Shown: positions 45,040 to 52,008 of the stretch, piece after piece | How the letters are laid out: each line of letters starts with the position of its first letter | Position numbering within the stretch: the first letter of the stretch is position 1 | Assembly (NCBI GenBank): GCA_012034595.1 | Contig: JAAUPE010000038.1 | Span: forward strand, 1 to 52,008 | Direction of reading: 5' to 3' | DNA length: 52,008 nucleotides | Source of the DNA: Calothrix sp. CSU_2_0 | Lineage (GTDB): Bacteria > Cyanobacteriota > Cyanobacteriia > Cyanobacteriales > Nostocaceae | Translations under genes and position numbers: made by a program | The notes under the pieces: model-generated | Database searches by the model: none | What the model was told of the DNA's origin: nothing | The model's input: the letters and a program-made list of their open reading frames with translations, nothing else

Positions 45040-45525
45040 ATGTTGAGTAATTGCGATGCAAAAAAATATTTTGAGATTCACTATGAAAGGTTAATTTCTG
45101 ACAGTGCGTGGTACAGATTAAAGCGAACCCTACGGGAATGCGAATTGGAATTGTCAACAGATAATTTGCGATTTCTTGCTGAAATCAAGCAGAAAAAGCA
45201 GTACACCAAACTATCGCTGAAGGATTTAATTTTTTGTCAAAAACAAGCCCATGAAATAGCTAAAAAACGGCTACTAATCACAGGAGAGTTAGCCTATAGA
45301 GAACTACAGAAAGCCAGTCAAAATAAGGCACACCGGACAACCATTATTAGATGGTTTCAGACCCATGTTAGCGCGATTGATGGAAAATACTTTAATAAAA
45401 ACAGAAACTACCGAGCCGAAGAATTAATCCCCGTATTTGCATCAGCCTATGTCTATGCAGCCAAAAAATCGGCTGTGAAATTATCTCGAACCAAAACAAG
45501 GAGTTACAATGAAAAATCACATTGA
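45040..45525 (+). CDS. Hypothetical helical protein, first gene of an unrecognised operon
   Basis: A 161-residue soluble, basic, mostly helical protein from ATG 45040 (the frame opens at TTG 45028). Segments such as AKKYFEIHYERLISDSAWYR, LRECELELSTDNLRFLAEI and KAHRTTIIRWFQTHVSAID suggest a helical DNA-binding or scaffold domain. The next gene starts 17 bases before its stop. I do not recognise the family. Confidence 0.6.
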   Translation: MLSNCDAKKYFEIHYERLISDSAWYRLKRTLRECELELSTDNLRFLAEIKQKKQYTKLSLKDLIFCQKQAHEIAKKRLLITGELAYRELQKASQNKAHRTTIIRWFQTHVSAIDGKYFNKNRNYRAEELIPVFASAYVYAAKKSAVKLSRTKTRSYNEKSH

Positions 45526-46213
45526 AAATATTCGTAAATCTGTGAAGAAACTGGGATATATACCAACTTCTCAACAGATAAAAAACGCAATCAATCAAAT
45601 ATGCCCAGACGGTGACGATATTTTAGCCAATAAATCAGCCATTGTCGCAGAAGTAATTAGCTATTTTAAATCACCAGAAACAACAGATTTAGTCAAAAAT
45701 AATCAACCAGAAAGTGAGATAGATATCTCACAGCAGACACCTACTAATCAACCCGAAACTATACAGAACAATAGTCTGATAGATGGGAAAAATACTGACA
45801 TACCAGGAATCTCAGAAGCTAAAAATGAACTTTATTTAGAACCAGCAGACGAATCCAACCTCATTATTTCTGACGAAAACAAATACGATTTAATCGCATC
45901 TCAGTCAATCGCATTAGGCATCGAACTATCAGACGTAGAAGTCCACGAACTTGCTACCAACATCAAAGATAATTTTCTCGATTACGAAACATTCATCGAA
46001 GATGCTATTGATGCGATTGTTAATTACGCAGAACACCGCAGCAACCGATTAGAACAGAAAATTAGGGATGCTCGGAAGCAAATTGAGGGAAACAGACAGC
46101 AATTAAATCGAACTTTAGTTGGCGAATTTCGAGAATTAAACAACTTTTTTCGACAAGGAGCAGCAAAACGGCAGGAACTATCCAGACAGATTACGGAAGC
46201 CTTTAAAATCTAG
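45509..46213 (+). CDS. Hypothetical coiled-coil protein
   Basis: A 234-residue protein. A small N-terminal helical domain (about 1-60; KLGYIPTSQQIKNAINQI), a polar Glu/Gln/Asn-rich linker, a second helical domain (about 125-180; LIASQSIALGIELSDVEVHEL) and a coiled coil to the end (about 180-234). An AAGGAG site precedes the start within the previous gene. The domain order is reminiscent of adaptors in large assemblies; no family known to me. Confidence 0.6.
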   Translation: MKNHIENIRKSVKKLGYIPTSQQIKNAINQICPDGDDILANKSAIVAEVISYFKSPETTDLVKNNQPESEIDISQQTPTNQPETIQNNSLIDGKNTDIPGISEAKNELYLEPADESNLIISDENKYDLIASQSIALGIELSDVEVHELATNIKDNFLDYETFIEDAIDAIVNYAEHRSNRLEQKIRDARKQIEGNRQQLNRTLVGEFRELNNFFRQGAAKRQELSRQITEAFKI

Positions 46214-46367
46214 TTCAACTACCATTTACATCATCGGAATTATCTTATGTTTGCTGCCATTTATAATCCAATTTTTCTGGGGATTGAAACCTATTGCACC
46301 AAGACAAAGAGAACAATTGTTAATCAAACAAGGATACATCTGCATTGAACGTTGCGAGGATAATTAA
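46212..46367 (+). CDS. Small membrane protein between two operon genes
   Basis: This frame is too short for usual gene finders, about 50 codons, with no ATG; it may begin at an ATT codon near 46224. It reads IYIIGIILCLLPFIIQFFWG, a strong transmembrane helix, then a basic segment (LKPIAPRQREQLL) and a short tail with two Cys, with the stop at 46365-46367 just before the next ATG. It fills the gap in the operon exactly, which supports it. Confidence 0.4.
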   Translation, partial: SSTTIYIIGIILCLLPFIIQFFWGLKPIAPRQREQLLIKQGYICIERCEDN

Positions 46368-46369
46368 TA

Positions 46370-47026
46370 ATGAAAAAATCTCAGTACATTCGTGACCATG
46401 TTTCTAGCTACGGTAAACAAATCACTAAAGCCACCAATAAAAAATTCGGCATCAATAATGCCCTGATTATCCGTGCTGTAAATGGCGACGATAAAGCATT
46501 AAAGCAAATTGGGGATATGGGTAATACAGGACAGAGATTAATTGCTGTGATGCCCCTTATCCGCGAAAATTTAAAGGACTACATCGAAGGAATTGGAGAT
46601 TACAACGAAGCACTAGCAGATATTTATAAAACCGGAGGACGGGAAGCAGCCAAAATTGATAAAGCTGGAGGTGATGTTTCCCTAGAAAACACCCGTTACA
46701 ATCACTTAATTGATGAATATAAAACTAAATTATTCGCCGATTTAGAGAAAGAATATCAGCGTCATGATGACGCAATGGATATCATCGAATTGCAGGCATG
46801 GATAGATACTCAAATGACAACAGTTGAGGCGAAAACAAGACTAGAAGATATCAGTAACAAGCCATTTATCGCCCAAATGAAAGCGGATAGAGATTACGAA
46901 GATAAAAAGATTAAACATTTACTCGAAAATGGCTCAGATAGCGACTTAAGCTTGATTCCTAAAAAACATTTTTCAACCAATCCAGTCGTTAAATTCTGGA
47001 ACAATATTCGAGAAATATTTAGATAA
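46370..47026 (+). CDS. Hypothetical helical protein
   Basis: A 218-residue soluble protein, rich in Lys, Asp, Asn and Glu, helical throughout. The start KKSQYIRDHVSSYGKQITKATNKKFG is basic; the middle has ALADIYKTGGREAAKIDKAGG. It is the fourth gene of the operon. Function unknown. Confidence 0.6.
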   Translation: MKKSQYIRDHVSSYGKQITKATNKKFGINNALIIRAVNGDDKALKQIGDMGNTGQRLIAVMPLIRENLKDYIEGIGDYNEALADIYKTGGREAAKIDKAGGDVSLENTRYNHLIDEYKTKLFADLEKEYQRHDDAMDIIELQAWIDTQMTTVEAKTRLEDISNKPFIAQMKADRDYEDKKIKHLLENGSDSDLSLIPKKHFSTNPVVKFWNNIREIFR

Positions 47027-47107
47027 TCTGAGAAAAATTTAGACGAATTAAATACCCTCAACTATTTACTGAGGGATATACCGTAAACAGAATGAGAATT
47101 ATTAGCT

Positions 47108-47725
47108 ATGTTACAGGATTTAGAATCTGTAAGCGATAAATTGTCAGGAAGAGAATCTTCCCAGCAAACTTCGGATGAAGAGAATCAAGCGAATTATCCC
47201 CGAAGCGAAGATTCATCTTTTACCCCAGATGAAATCGAAATCATCTCCGAATTTAAAGCCAATCATCAAAAAAAGATTAATAAAAATCGTAGCATTCTTA
47301 AAGGCTTAGAAGTTAGTTTCTGGGGAATTACATCCTATTCCTTAGCCCGATTCTTGATTCTGACTAGTGGTACACAGGGTTTAACTTTAGCTATTGCCAG
47401 CACATTCTTAATTAATCAGATAACTAACCGTAATTGTTTAGATAACTTTCGAGTTGATAAAAAAGATGACCAATGGGAAATAGATGGTATGGGTAGGTTA
47501 ATCAAATTCGGTTTATCTACGATAGTTTCAGTCATCATTTTATGGGGTGCTATTGGCGATTTTATTCAAATGGTTAATAGTTCCAAACAAACTTATAACA
47601 CCCTGCAAACAACTGTAGAAGAATTTAATAAACTACCCAATGACGAACAAAACAAATTGATTGTGATTGTGGGAATATCCTTCATTGCGGGAGTTTACAC
47701 CATATCTTGTTTGAATAGGAGATGA
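47108..47725 (+). CDS. Hypothetical membrane protein
   Basis: A 205-residue protein with a polar, acidic N-terminus (1-55) and three or four transmembrane helices (about 72-105, 140-160 and 183-202). It follows after 81 bases in the same direction. The pattern of a membrane component next to a P-loop ATPase resembles DNA or protein translocation modules. No family recognised. Confidence 0.6.
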   Translation: MLQDLESVSDKLSGRESSQQTSDEENQANYPRSEDSSFTPDEIEIISEFKANHQKKINKNRSILKGLEVSFWGITSYSLARFLILTSGTQGLTLAIASTFLINQITNRNCLDNFRVDKKDDQWEIDGMGRLIKFGLSTIVSVIILWGAIGDFIQMVNSSKQTYNTLQTTVEEFNKLPNDEQNKLIVIVGISFIAGVYTISCLNRR

Positions 47726-48015
47726 AAATATTAGCAGAAAAATACAGTGTGAAGTGAATATTTCATCTCAAATTTTGGCGTTGCTGATTAAAAATATGAA
47801 TGTGTCTCACGTCAAGGTGCAAATAAGTAAGTAGGCGTGAATATTTCTCATTGGGATTAGGCAGGAGGGAAGAGGGTTTTAACTTGGTTTATATTTATTC
47901 ACATAGTTTGTTTTTATTGTGCTGACCTACTTAATCGTTGTTTAATCATGTCAAAAATTCAAATTCATACTCCGATTCAGCAACGCTAAAATTTTCTTTC
48001 AATTTAGTTAAGAAG

Positions 48016-49464
48016 ATGAAAAAACTCGCAGGATTTACGGTATTAGGTGTGACTATCGCCCTATCTAGTACATTTTATTTAGGGCAATCTTCACGACCAT
48101 TTAATTTAATTGGAGTGAAATTTTGCCCCAAAACAGCTAACTATACCAAAAATTCCAACTACACATCTGCAAGTCAAGCCCAACAACAACTAGATCATAA
48201 ATATTGCCAGTTTGAACATAAACTCCTCAAGGAAGTCTGGGATAATCAGCAATTTCAAGCATCCAAACCACTCCCCGAATCGAGCCTTTTAAGCCGTGAT
48301 ATCCCGGCTATCGAATCAGGTGTAGTCTGGTTTTTAGTCGCACCTGTTTCAATGGGAATCGCCTATTTATCCTGGGCAAAGAAATGCGAAGAGGAAGAAA
48401 CCTATTTTTATCAATTATTGCAAGACTTTAAAATCCAAGTTTCCCTAACTGGTGCATCTACAAGGGAAGAAATTGATTTTAAATCCCAGTCAATCAAAAA
48501 CAATTGGGATAAACAGCGTGTAAAGGCTGGATTTGTCTCTGTTGAGGGAATGCAAGATAAGTTCCGAAGACAGCAGGAATTACAGGATAAAACCCATATT
48601 TCCACCATCAAGCAATTTGACTTAGCTGATTCAGACATGGATAAGAAAATCTCCGAGAATTTGCGAGATAAATATAAAGCTAATAAAGAATCGGATAAAT
48701 TACTTGGAATTAAAAGTAGTAATAATGACGACGATACTAACTCCAATCTCAGCGATAAAGAATTAGCCAATCAGCTGATAAATGCCCTGAAACAGCATGA
48801 GGATGGGTGGTTGTGGTATTTAGTGGGGTCTTTCACCCCTATTATTATCTGGGGAAAAGCCGGAAGCTATAAATCATATACAGCAGCATGTATAGCCCTT
48901 TTGAAACACTTTCTCATCGATGCTAAAATCCAAGCGATCGCCGATATTGATTTTGACCAGAATAAGGAAGATAGCTGGAAATATTTGATACCCTTGGAGC
49001 CTGTAATTTACGGTACTGGTATCGATTGGGAAGATTATGAAAATGCTTATTTAGATGCGATTGAAAGGTCGAAGGTACGCACTCTCAAGGATAAGCCAAT
49101 CGTGAGTATTTGGGATGAATTAACCAATGCTAACGGTAAATTTGAGAACGCTAAAAATATAGTTCCGTTTGTTATCGCTACTCCCCGAAAGAGAAACGAG
49201 CATTGTATATTGTTGTCCCATAATCTCACCCAAGCTTGTTTAGGTGGTTGTGAGAGCATTTCTGAGCCAATTAAAACCCAGACCTATCGACTGAATTTAA
49301 AAACTAACCCGCAAGCTAAACCATTGTTTAAGGGTGTATTGGAAGGGCTTGTAGATGATAATGGGAACGAGTTAGAGCAGCATCAAGTATCCTTACCAAA
49401 ATGGTTTCGTCCTGAGATTATTTGGGATCATTTTCATGGGAAGGTGATTAAGTTTGAAGATTGA
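48016..49464 (+). CDS. Membrane-anchored P-loop ATPase, unrecognised
   Basis: A 482-residue protein from ATG 48016 (the frame opens at TTG 47938). Two N-terminal transmembrane helices (about 5-22 and 107-126) flank an outside segment with two Cys, then a helical linker (about 130-240) and a P-loop ATPase: Walker A GKAGSYKS (about 281-288, with a Tyr in place of the usual residue before Lys) and Walker B PIVSIWDELTNA (about 363-374). A later ATPRKRNEHCILLSHNLTQ segment looks like sensor 1. The pattern resembles Zot-like and coupling ATPases of phages and conjugative elements, without a close match. Confidence 0.65.
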   Translation: MKKLAGFTVLGVTIALSSTFYLGQSSRPFNLIGVKFCPKTANYTKNSNYTSASQAQQQLDHKYCQFEHKLLKEVWDNQQFQASKPLPESSLLSRDIPAIESGVVWFLVAPVSMGIAYLSWAKKCEEEETYFYQLLQDFKIQVSLTGASTREEIDFKSQSIKNNWDKQRVKAGFVSVEGMQDKFRRQQELQDKTHISTIKQFDLADSDMDKKISENLRDKYKANKESDKLLGIKSSNNDDDTNSNLSDKELANQLINALKQHEDGWLWYLVGSFTPIIIWGKAGSYKSYTAACIALLKHFLIDAKIQAIADIDFDQNKEDSWKYLIPLEPVIYGTGIDWEDYENAYLDAIERSKVRTLKDKPIVSIWDELTNANGKFENAKNIVPFVIATPRKRNEHCILLSHNLTQACLGGCESISEPIKTQTYRLNLKTNPQAKPLFKGVLEGLVDDNGNELEQHQVSLPKWFRPEIIWDHFHGKVIKFED

Positions 49465-49590
49465 TTATGTGTATTTCTTCCCCAGCACCTAACCAGACTC
49501 GATAGATAATGCCTAAGAACGAGCATATTCTGGTTGTTCCTGCGTTCAGCAGCACAAGCAAGCACTAAGAGTAGTACAGATAAAGTTATA

Positions 49591-49626
49591 ATTCCCTCCG
49601 GGTGAGTCAGTCCACTCGGAGGGGAA
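49591..49626. terminator. Inverted repeat after the ATPase gene
   Basis: ATTCCCTCCGGGTG and CACTCGGAGGGGAAT pair over about 12-13 bases around a small loop. There is no long T run, so it could be a terminator, or a leader hairpin of the DUF5674 gene 29 bases further on. Confidence 0.55.
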
Positions 49627-49654
49627 TGTGGATAAAACGTGGCAATAATAAAGA

Positions 49655-50020
49655 ATGTTGGATCGAGAATCAATAATTATAATTAGGGAACGTGCGACTT
49701 TAGAGCAGGTCGAGCAGATGTTAGAAACTTTAAGGGTCTATATCAAAGTTGTAGTTGATATCGAACGCAGTATCTTAGCAGGAGGTGGAGAAAAACATGC
49801 TTGGTGCGAAGCCATATTATTAGAAGATGGTAGCAGGCAGAGTGATATTTGGGGTGCTAATTGGACTCCCTTCAATCAATCTGTCGATTACGAATCAATT
49901 ATCAATATTCGTCCCAGCCAAAATAACCGCTCGATGATTATTCAAGACCCTACAATAAAAGAGCGTGTAAAACAAATTACAGAGGAATTAATCGGTGGAT
50001 ACCAAATCGAATTTAGATGA
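49655..50020 (+). CDS. DUF5674 family protein
   Basis: A 121-residue protein matching DUF5674 closely: an N-terminal LEQVEQMLETLRVYIKVVVD helix, ILAGGGEKHAWCEAILLEDGS, then QSDIWGANW and INIRPSQNNRSMIIQDP. The function is unknown; GGGE-x-HAxCE could be a metal or catalytic motif. The stop lies 26 bases after the start of the next gene, a coupled pair. Confidence 0.82.
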   Translation: MLDRESIIIIRERATLEQVEQMLETLRVYIKVVVDIERSILAGGGEKHAWCEAILLEDGSRQSDIWGANWTPFNQSVDYESIINIRPSQNNRSMIIQDPTIKERVKQITEELIGGYQIEFR

Positions 50021-50357
50021 AAAAAAAGCAGGTTTCCAAAACGAAGATATTTCCCATCGCTTGGGACATATAGCTTCTAACTTAGCGCGTGTTCGCTCTT
50101 TTTTTAATAGTGCGTTCAAAAAAGGTGTGGAAGTTGTAATAGACGAGACAGAGTGGTTTATTGAGTGGACGGCAGCAGAAATTGAACCAGAACAAGCAGA
50201 AGAACTGGTTAACATGCAAGTTCAACTTGTGCGTTGGCAGCTAAATTTAGATAATATTTTGTTAGATGATACTCGCCGAGAAGAAGTAGCAAGGGTTGCA
50301 GAAGCATATTCGCAGAAAGTCTTAAATATGTCAGGTTTAGTCGATTCAGTGGCGTGA
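49995..50357 (+). CDS. Hypothetical helical partner of the DUF5674 protein
   Basis: A 120-residue helical protein, opening at GTG 49995 inside the DUF5674 gene. Segments: RLGHIASNLARVRSFFNSAF, VEVVIDETEWFIEWTAAEIE and a long helix to the end. The overlap suggests a functional pair; a regulator/effector or toxin/antitoxin role is possible but nothing shows it. Confidence 0.65.
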   Translation: MDTKSNLDEKKAGFQNEDISHRLGHIASNLARVRSFFNSAFKKGVEVVIDETEWFIEWTAAEIEPEQAEELVNMQVQLVRWQLNLDNILLDDTRREEVARVAEAYSQKVLNMSGLVDSVA

Positions 50358-50500
50358 TAATTTAGCGATATACTTTGGTTTGATTATCCCGCAGATAGAA
50401 CAGATTTATTACTTAATAATTAATTAGCCAAATATACCCATTCTCACGAAAATCTCAATTTATTTAGCAATTTTTAAGCCTTATATTTCATGAAATACTT

Positions 50501-51037
50501 CTACACATTATTTATAAGTTGAGCGCGATATATAATTTGTTCGCGTACTGAATTAGCCGCAGCGATGGCAATTTTTTCTCGCTCAGAATCAGTTAAAAGT
50601 AGTTCGAGCAGGGATTGTAAAACTGTGCGATTGGAGATAAACTCTTCACCGTATAAATCATCTTGTTTTAATACACTTTCAAGGTGAGGAATTGTTTCTA
50701 CCGACGGTGATGCTAACTTTTCTTTAATACAGGTTCTTGCTACCTCTTTTGCAGCATTAGCACCTATTCCTAAATCCCAACTATCAATAGTTAATCTTAT
50801 TTCCCGATTAAGCGATATACGTAGCGTCTTTAATCGCCAATATAAACCAGGATTCAATAATAATTTAGCTTGCGTACTACCCCAATCCAATCCAGCACCA
50901 ATATTTCCAACTTCTGATTCTTCTTCAATTTGTACATTATTATCAAGGGTACCTTTACCAAATAGTAATTCCACAGCTTCCGAACGGCTGATTAGATTAT
51001 CTGGAAATAATGTATTTAAATTTTGCTGTTCTTTCAT
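50501..51037 (-). CDS. Hypothetical protein, partner of a GNAT gene
   Basis: A 178-residue helical protein with an acidic N-terminal third (about 1-45) and a middle with LLNPGLYWRLKTLRISLNRE. The last part is helical. It lies 21 bases downstream of the GNAT-type gene on the same strand, so probably an operon. Family not recognised. Confidence 0.6.
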   Translation of the reverse strand: MKEQQNLNTLFPDNLISRSEAVELLFGKGTLDNNVQIEEESEVGNIGAGLDWGSTQAKLLLNPGLYWRLKTLRISLNREIRLTIDSWDLGIGANAAKEVARTCIKEKLASPSVETIPHLESVLKQDDLYGEEFISNRTVLQSLLELLLTDSEREKIAIAAANSVREQIIYRAQLINNV

Positions 51038-51058
51038 TATTTTACCGACCTTTTGACT

Positions 51059-51607
51059 TCAAACATTTCTTAAAAGACCATGTTCAAAATATACTAAATT
51101 GTCATAATCTTCATCCGCACCTAAATCATACATATTCTGTTTATTATAAAACCCCTCGGCACCCGGTAAAGAATGCAGTCCCACCCTACCCCCATATCCT
51201 AAATCAAAACTTCTAAGTCTTGCAAAATTCAATAATATACTGCCTATACCCTTAAATCTAGGTGGATTCTGAATTTCTAGTCGATTCCAGGGTGCTGTTG
51301 CGATTCCATCAATATAAATAAGTCTTTTTCCTCTATCAATCTGGGAACCATGCATTTGAGTTTCTATCTGCATCAAACCTTGAGTTTGATTCTCGCACTC
51401 AATCGCATAAATTTCAAGGTTATCGTTATTTGCGACATATCTTAACTTAAACATCCAATCCCAATATTTATCTTCTTGAGTAAATTCTAAAAGTAGCTCC
51501 TTCCACAAACTCTCAAATTCTTCTGCATGTTTGGGCTTAAATTCAACTAAATATGCCGGAACTTTTGTGTTATCGCTACCACATTTTAACTCAACTTGCA
51601 TTTGCAC
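51059..51607 (-). CDS. GNAT-fold acetyltransferase-like protein
   Basis: A 182-residue protein. The core of the GNAT fold is visible: strand RLIYIDGIATAPWNR, the acetyl-CoA binding loop RFKGIGSILLNFARLRSF (Q/R-x-x-G-x-G type), and a final strand and helix with RVGLHSLPGAEGFYNK. The substrate is unknown. It precedes a 178-residue gene by 21 bases. A GNAT plus a small partner is sometimes a toxin-antitoxin pair, but the partner here is not a ribbon-helix-helix protein. Confidence 0.75.
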   Translation of the reverse strand: MQMQVELKCGSDNTKVPAYLVEFKPKHAEEFESLWKELLLEFTQEDKYWDWMFKLRYVANNDNLEIYAIECENQTQGLMQIETQMHGSQIDRGKRLIYIDGIATAPWNRLEIQNPPRFKGIGSILLNFARLRSFDLGYGGRVGLHSLPGAEGFYNKQNMYDLGADEDYDNLVYFEHGLLRNV

Positions 51608-51898
51608 TTAATAGATGCTCCCTCTGGTGACAAAAAATAATGTTTTATCGACATGAAAATACCCCAAAAATATATTAATAATTAATTGCTTGCTTATACC
51701 GATTTTATATGAAGTTAGATATAAATAATGCTTGTATAGCAAGGCTTAAAGCAAACTAATTATAGCGTTTCTCGACCTGGTGATGTACAGCTTTAAATCT
51801 GCTTGCATACCTGGGTAAAGGTTAAAAAAATCGTATCTCCTCAATAAATCGGGGTAAAACCGAAAATCAGAGAAACAAAGGTAGCGTTCTCAGGTAAG
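51608..51898. other. Intergenic region with a solo 30-bp repeat
   Basis: An AT-rich gap between divergent genes. It contains the repeat at 51760-51789 and no other recognisable feature. Confidence 0.5.
51760..51789. repeat. Solo copy of the TTATAGCGTTT...GTACA repeat
   Basis: The same 30-bp arm that flanks the Tn7-like transposon (16940-16969 and 21798-21827). No inverted partner is visible within about 100 bases, so it is a solo or decayed unit. Confidence 0.65.
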
Positions 51899-52008
51899 AT
51901 GAACTTCATGACGCAGTTACCCGACTATATATCAGTAGCTCAAATTTTAGAAAGTCTCGACGTTATCAACATCGAAGACGAGCAATTGCGTAAAATCATA
52001 GAAATCTT
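51899..52008 (+). CDS. Partial gene running off the window end
   Basis: ATG 51899, preceded by an AGGTAAG ribosome-like site, opens a frame for 36 codons to the end of the window (MNFMTQLPDYISVAQILES, then an acidic segment). It is too short for identification. Confidence 0.5.
   Translation, partial: MNFMTQLPDYISVAQILESLDVINIEDEQLRKIIEI

Noticed and set aside
44641-45081. Leftward frames of 73 and 68 codons
   Set aside because: No domain, no ribosome site, overlapping a region with hairpins and the upstream region of a rightward operon.

Overview
The window looks like DNA of a filamentous, heterocyst-type cyanobacterium (Nostocales-like). It is AT-rich and carries scattered GCGATCGC (HIP1-type) sites. 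Many of its protein families are typical of these genomes: cyanobacterial two-partner secretion proteins, DUF1822, DUF928, CHASE2-CHAT, and a C39 exporter with double-glycine peptides. The right 20 kb carries ParA, MobC, a MOBP-type relaxase, DUF3987 and many small unrecognised genes, so the replicon is probably a plasmid or contains an integrated mobilisable element.

Layout: (1) 0.35-9.5 kb, a rightward operon of exported filamentous-haemagglutinin-type protein (TpsA), its outer-membrane transporter (TpsB) and a TPR-CHAT protease. (2) 9.5-14.5 kb, a convergent leftward operon of a small sigma factor-like protein, DUF1822, a CHAT-CHASE2 membrane protein and DUF928. The two operons meet tail to tail and each contains a CHAT protease with a visible His/Cys dyad. 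(3) 15-16.9 kb, an unrecognised gene and a DUF924 gene. (4) 16,982-21,757, a complete 4.8-kb Tn7-like transposon. Its ends match (TGTGATTT...AAATCACA), it has a perfect 5-bp target duplication (ATCTC), repeated transposase-binding motifs at both ends, a TnsA-TnsB fusion with an intact D,D(35)E triad, and a TnsC with a long basic tail. It holds no TniQ/TnsD, Cas gene or cargo. It sits inside a small inverted-repeat element. (5) 22.2-30.4 kb, a peptide-secretion locus: HTH protein, cyclic-nucleotide-domain/C39 peptidase/ABC exporter, HlyD adaptor, parvulin-type isomerase, a secreted Cys-containing protein, and three precursor peptides with 31-residue GG leaders. One peptide core is proline/arginine rich.

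(6) 30.8-37 kb, a plasmid maintenance and mobilisation module: coiled-coil membrane protein, ParA-type ATPase, a frameshifted gene, a candidate oriT, mobC, and a relaxase whose first 11 codons are out of frame with the rest. (7) 37-42 kb, a DUF262/HNH (GmrSD-like) protein, a small FinO-like protein, a 273-bp MITE with 39-bp terminal repeats and TTCAA duplication, and a DUF3987 replication-type protein whose gene contains ten copies of ATTGTCAAC/GTTGACAAT. (8) 42-45 kb, mostly non-coding with three small genes, one a ribbon-helix-helix protein with operator-like repeats upstream. (9) 45-49.5 kb, an unrecognised rightward operon ending in a membrane-anchored P-loop ATPase. (10) 49.6-52 kb, a DUF5674 pair, a GNAT pair, and the start of a gene that runs off the end.

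The strongest unusual points are the precisely bounded minimal TnsAB-TnsC transposon and its nested insertion site, the Pro/Arg-rich exported peptide, the paired CHAT protease/TPS arrangement, and the repeat-loaded DUF3987 gene. All functional statements come from reading the sequence and from recalled family knowledge; no database search was possible.
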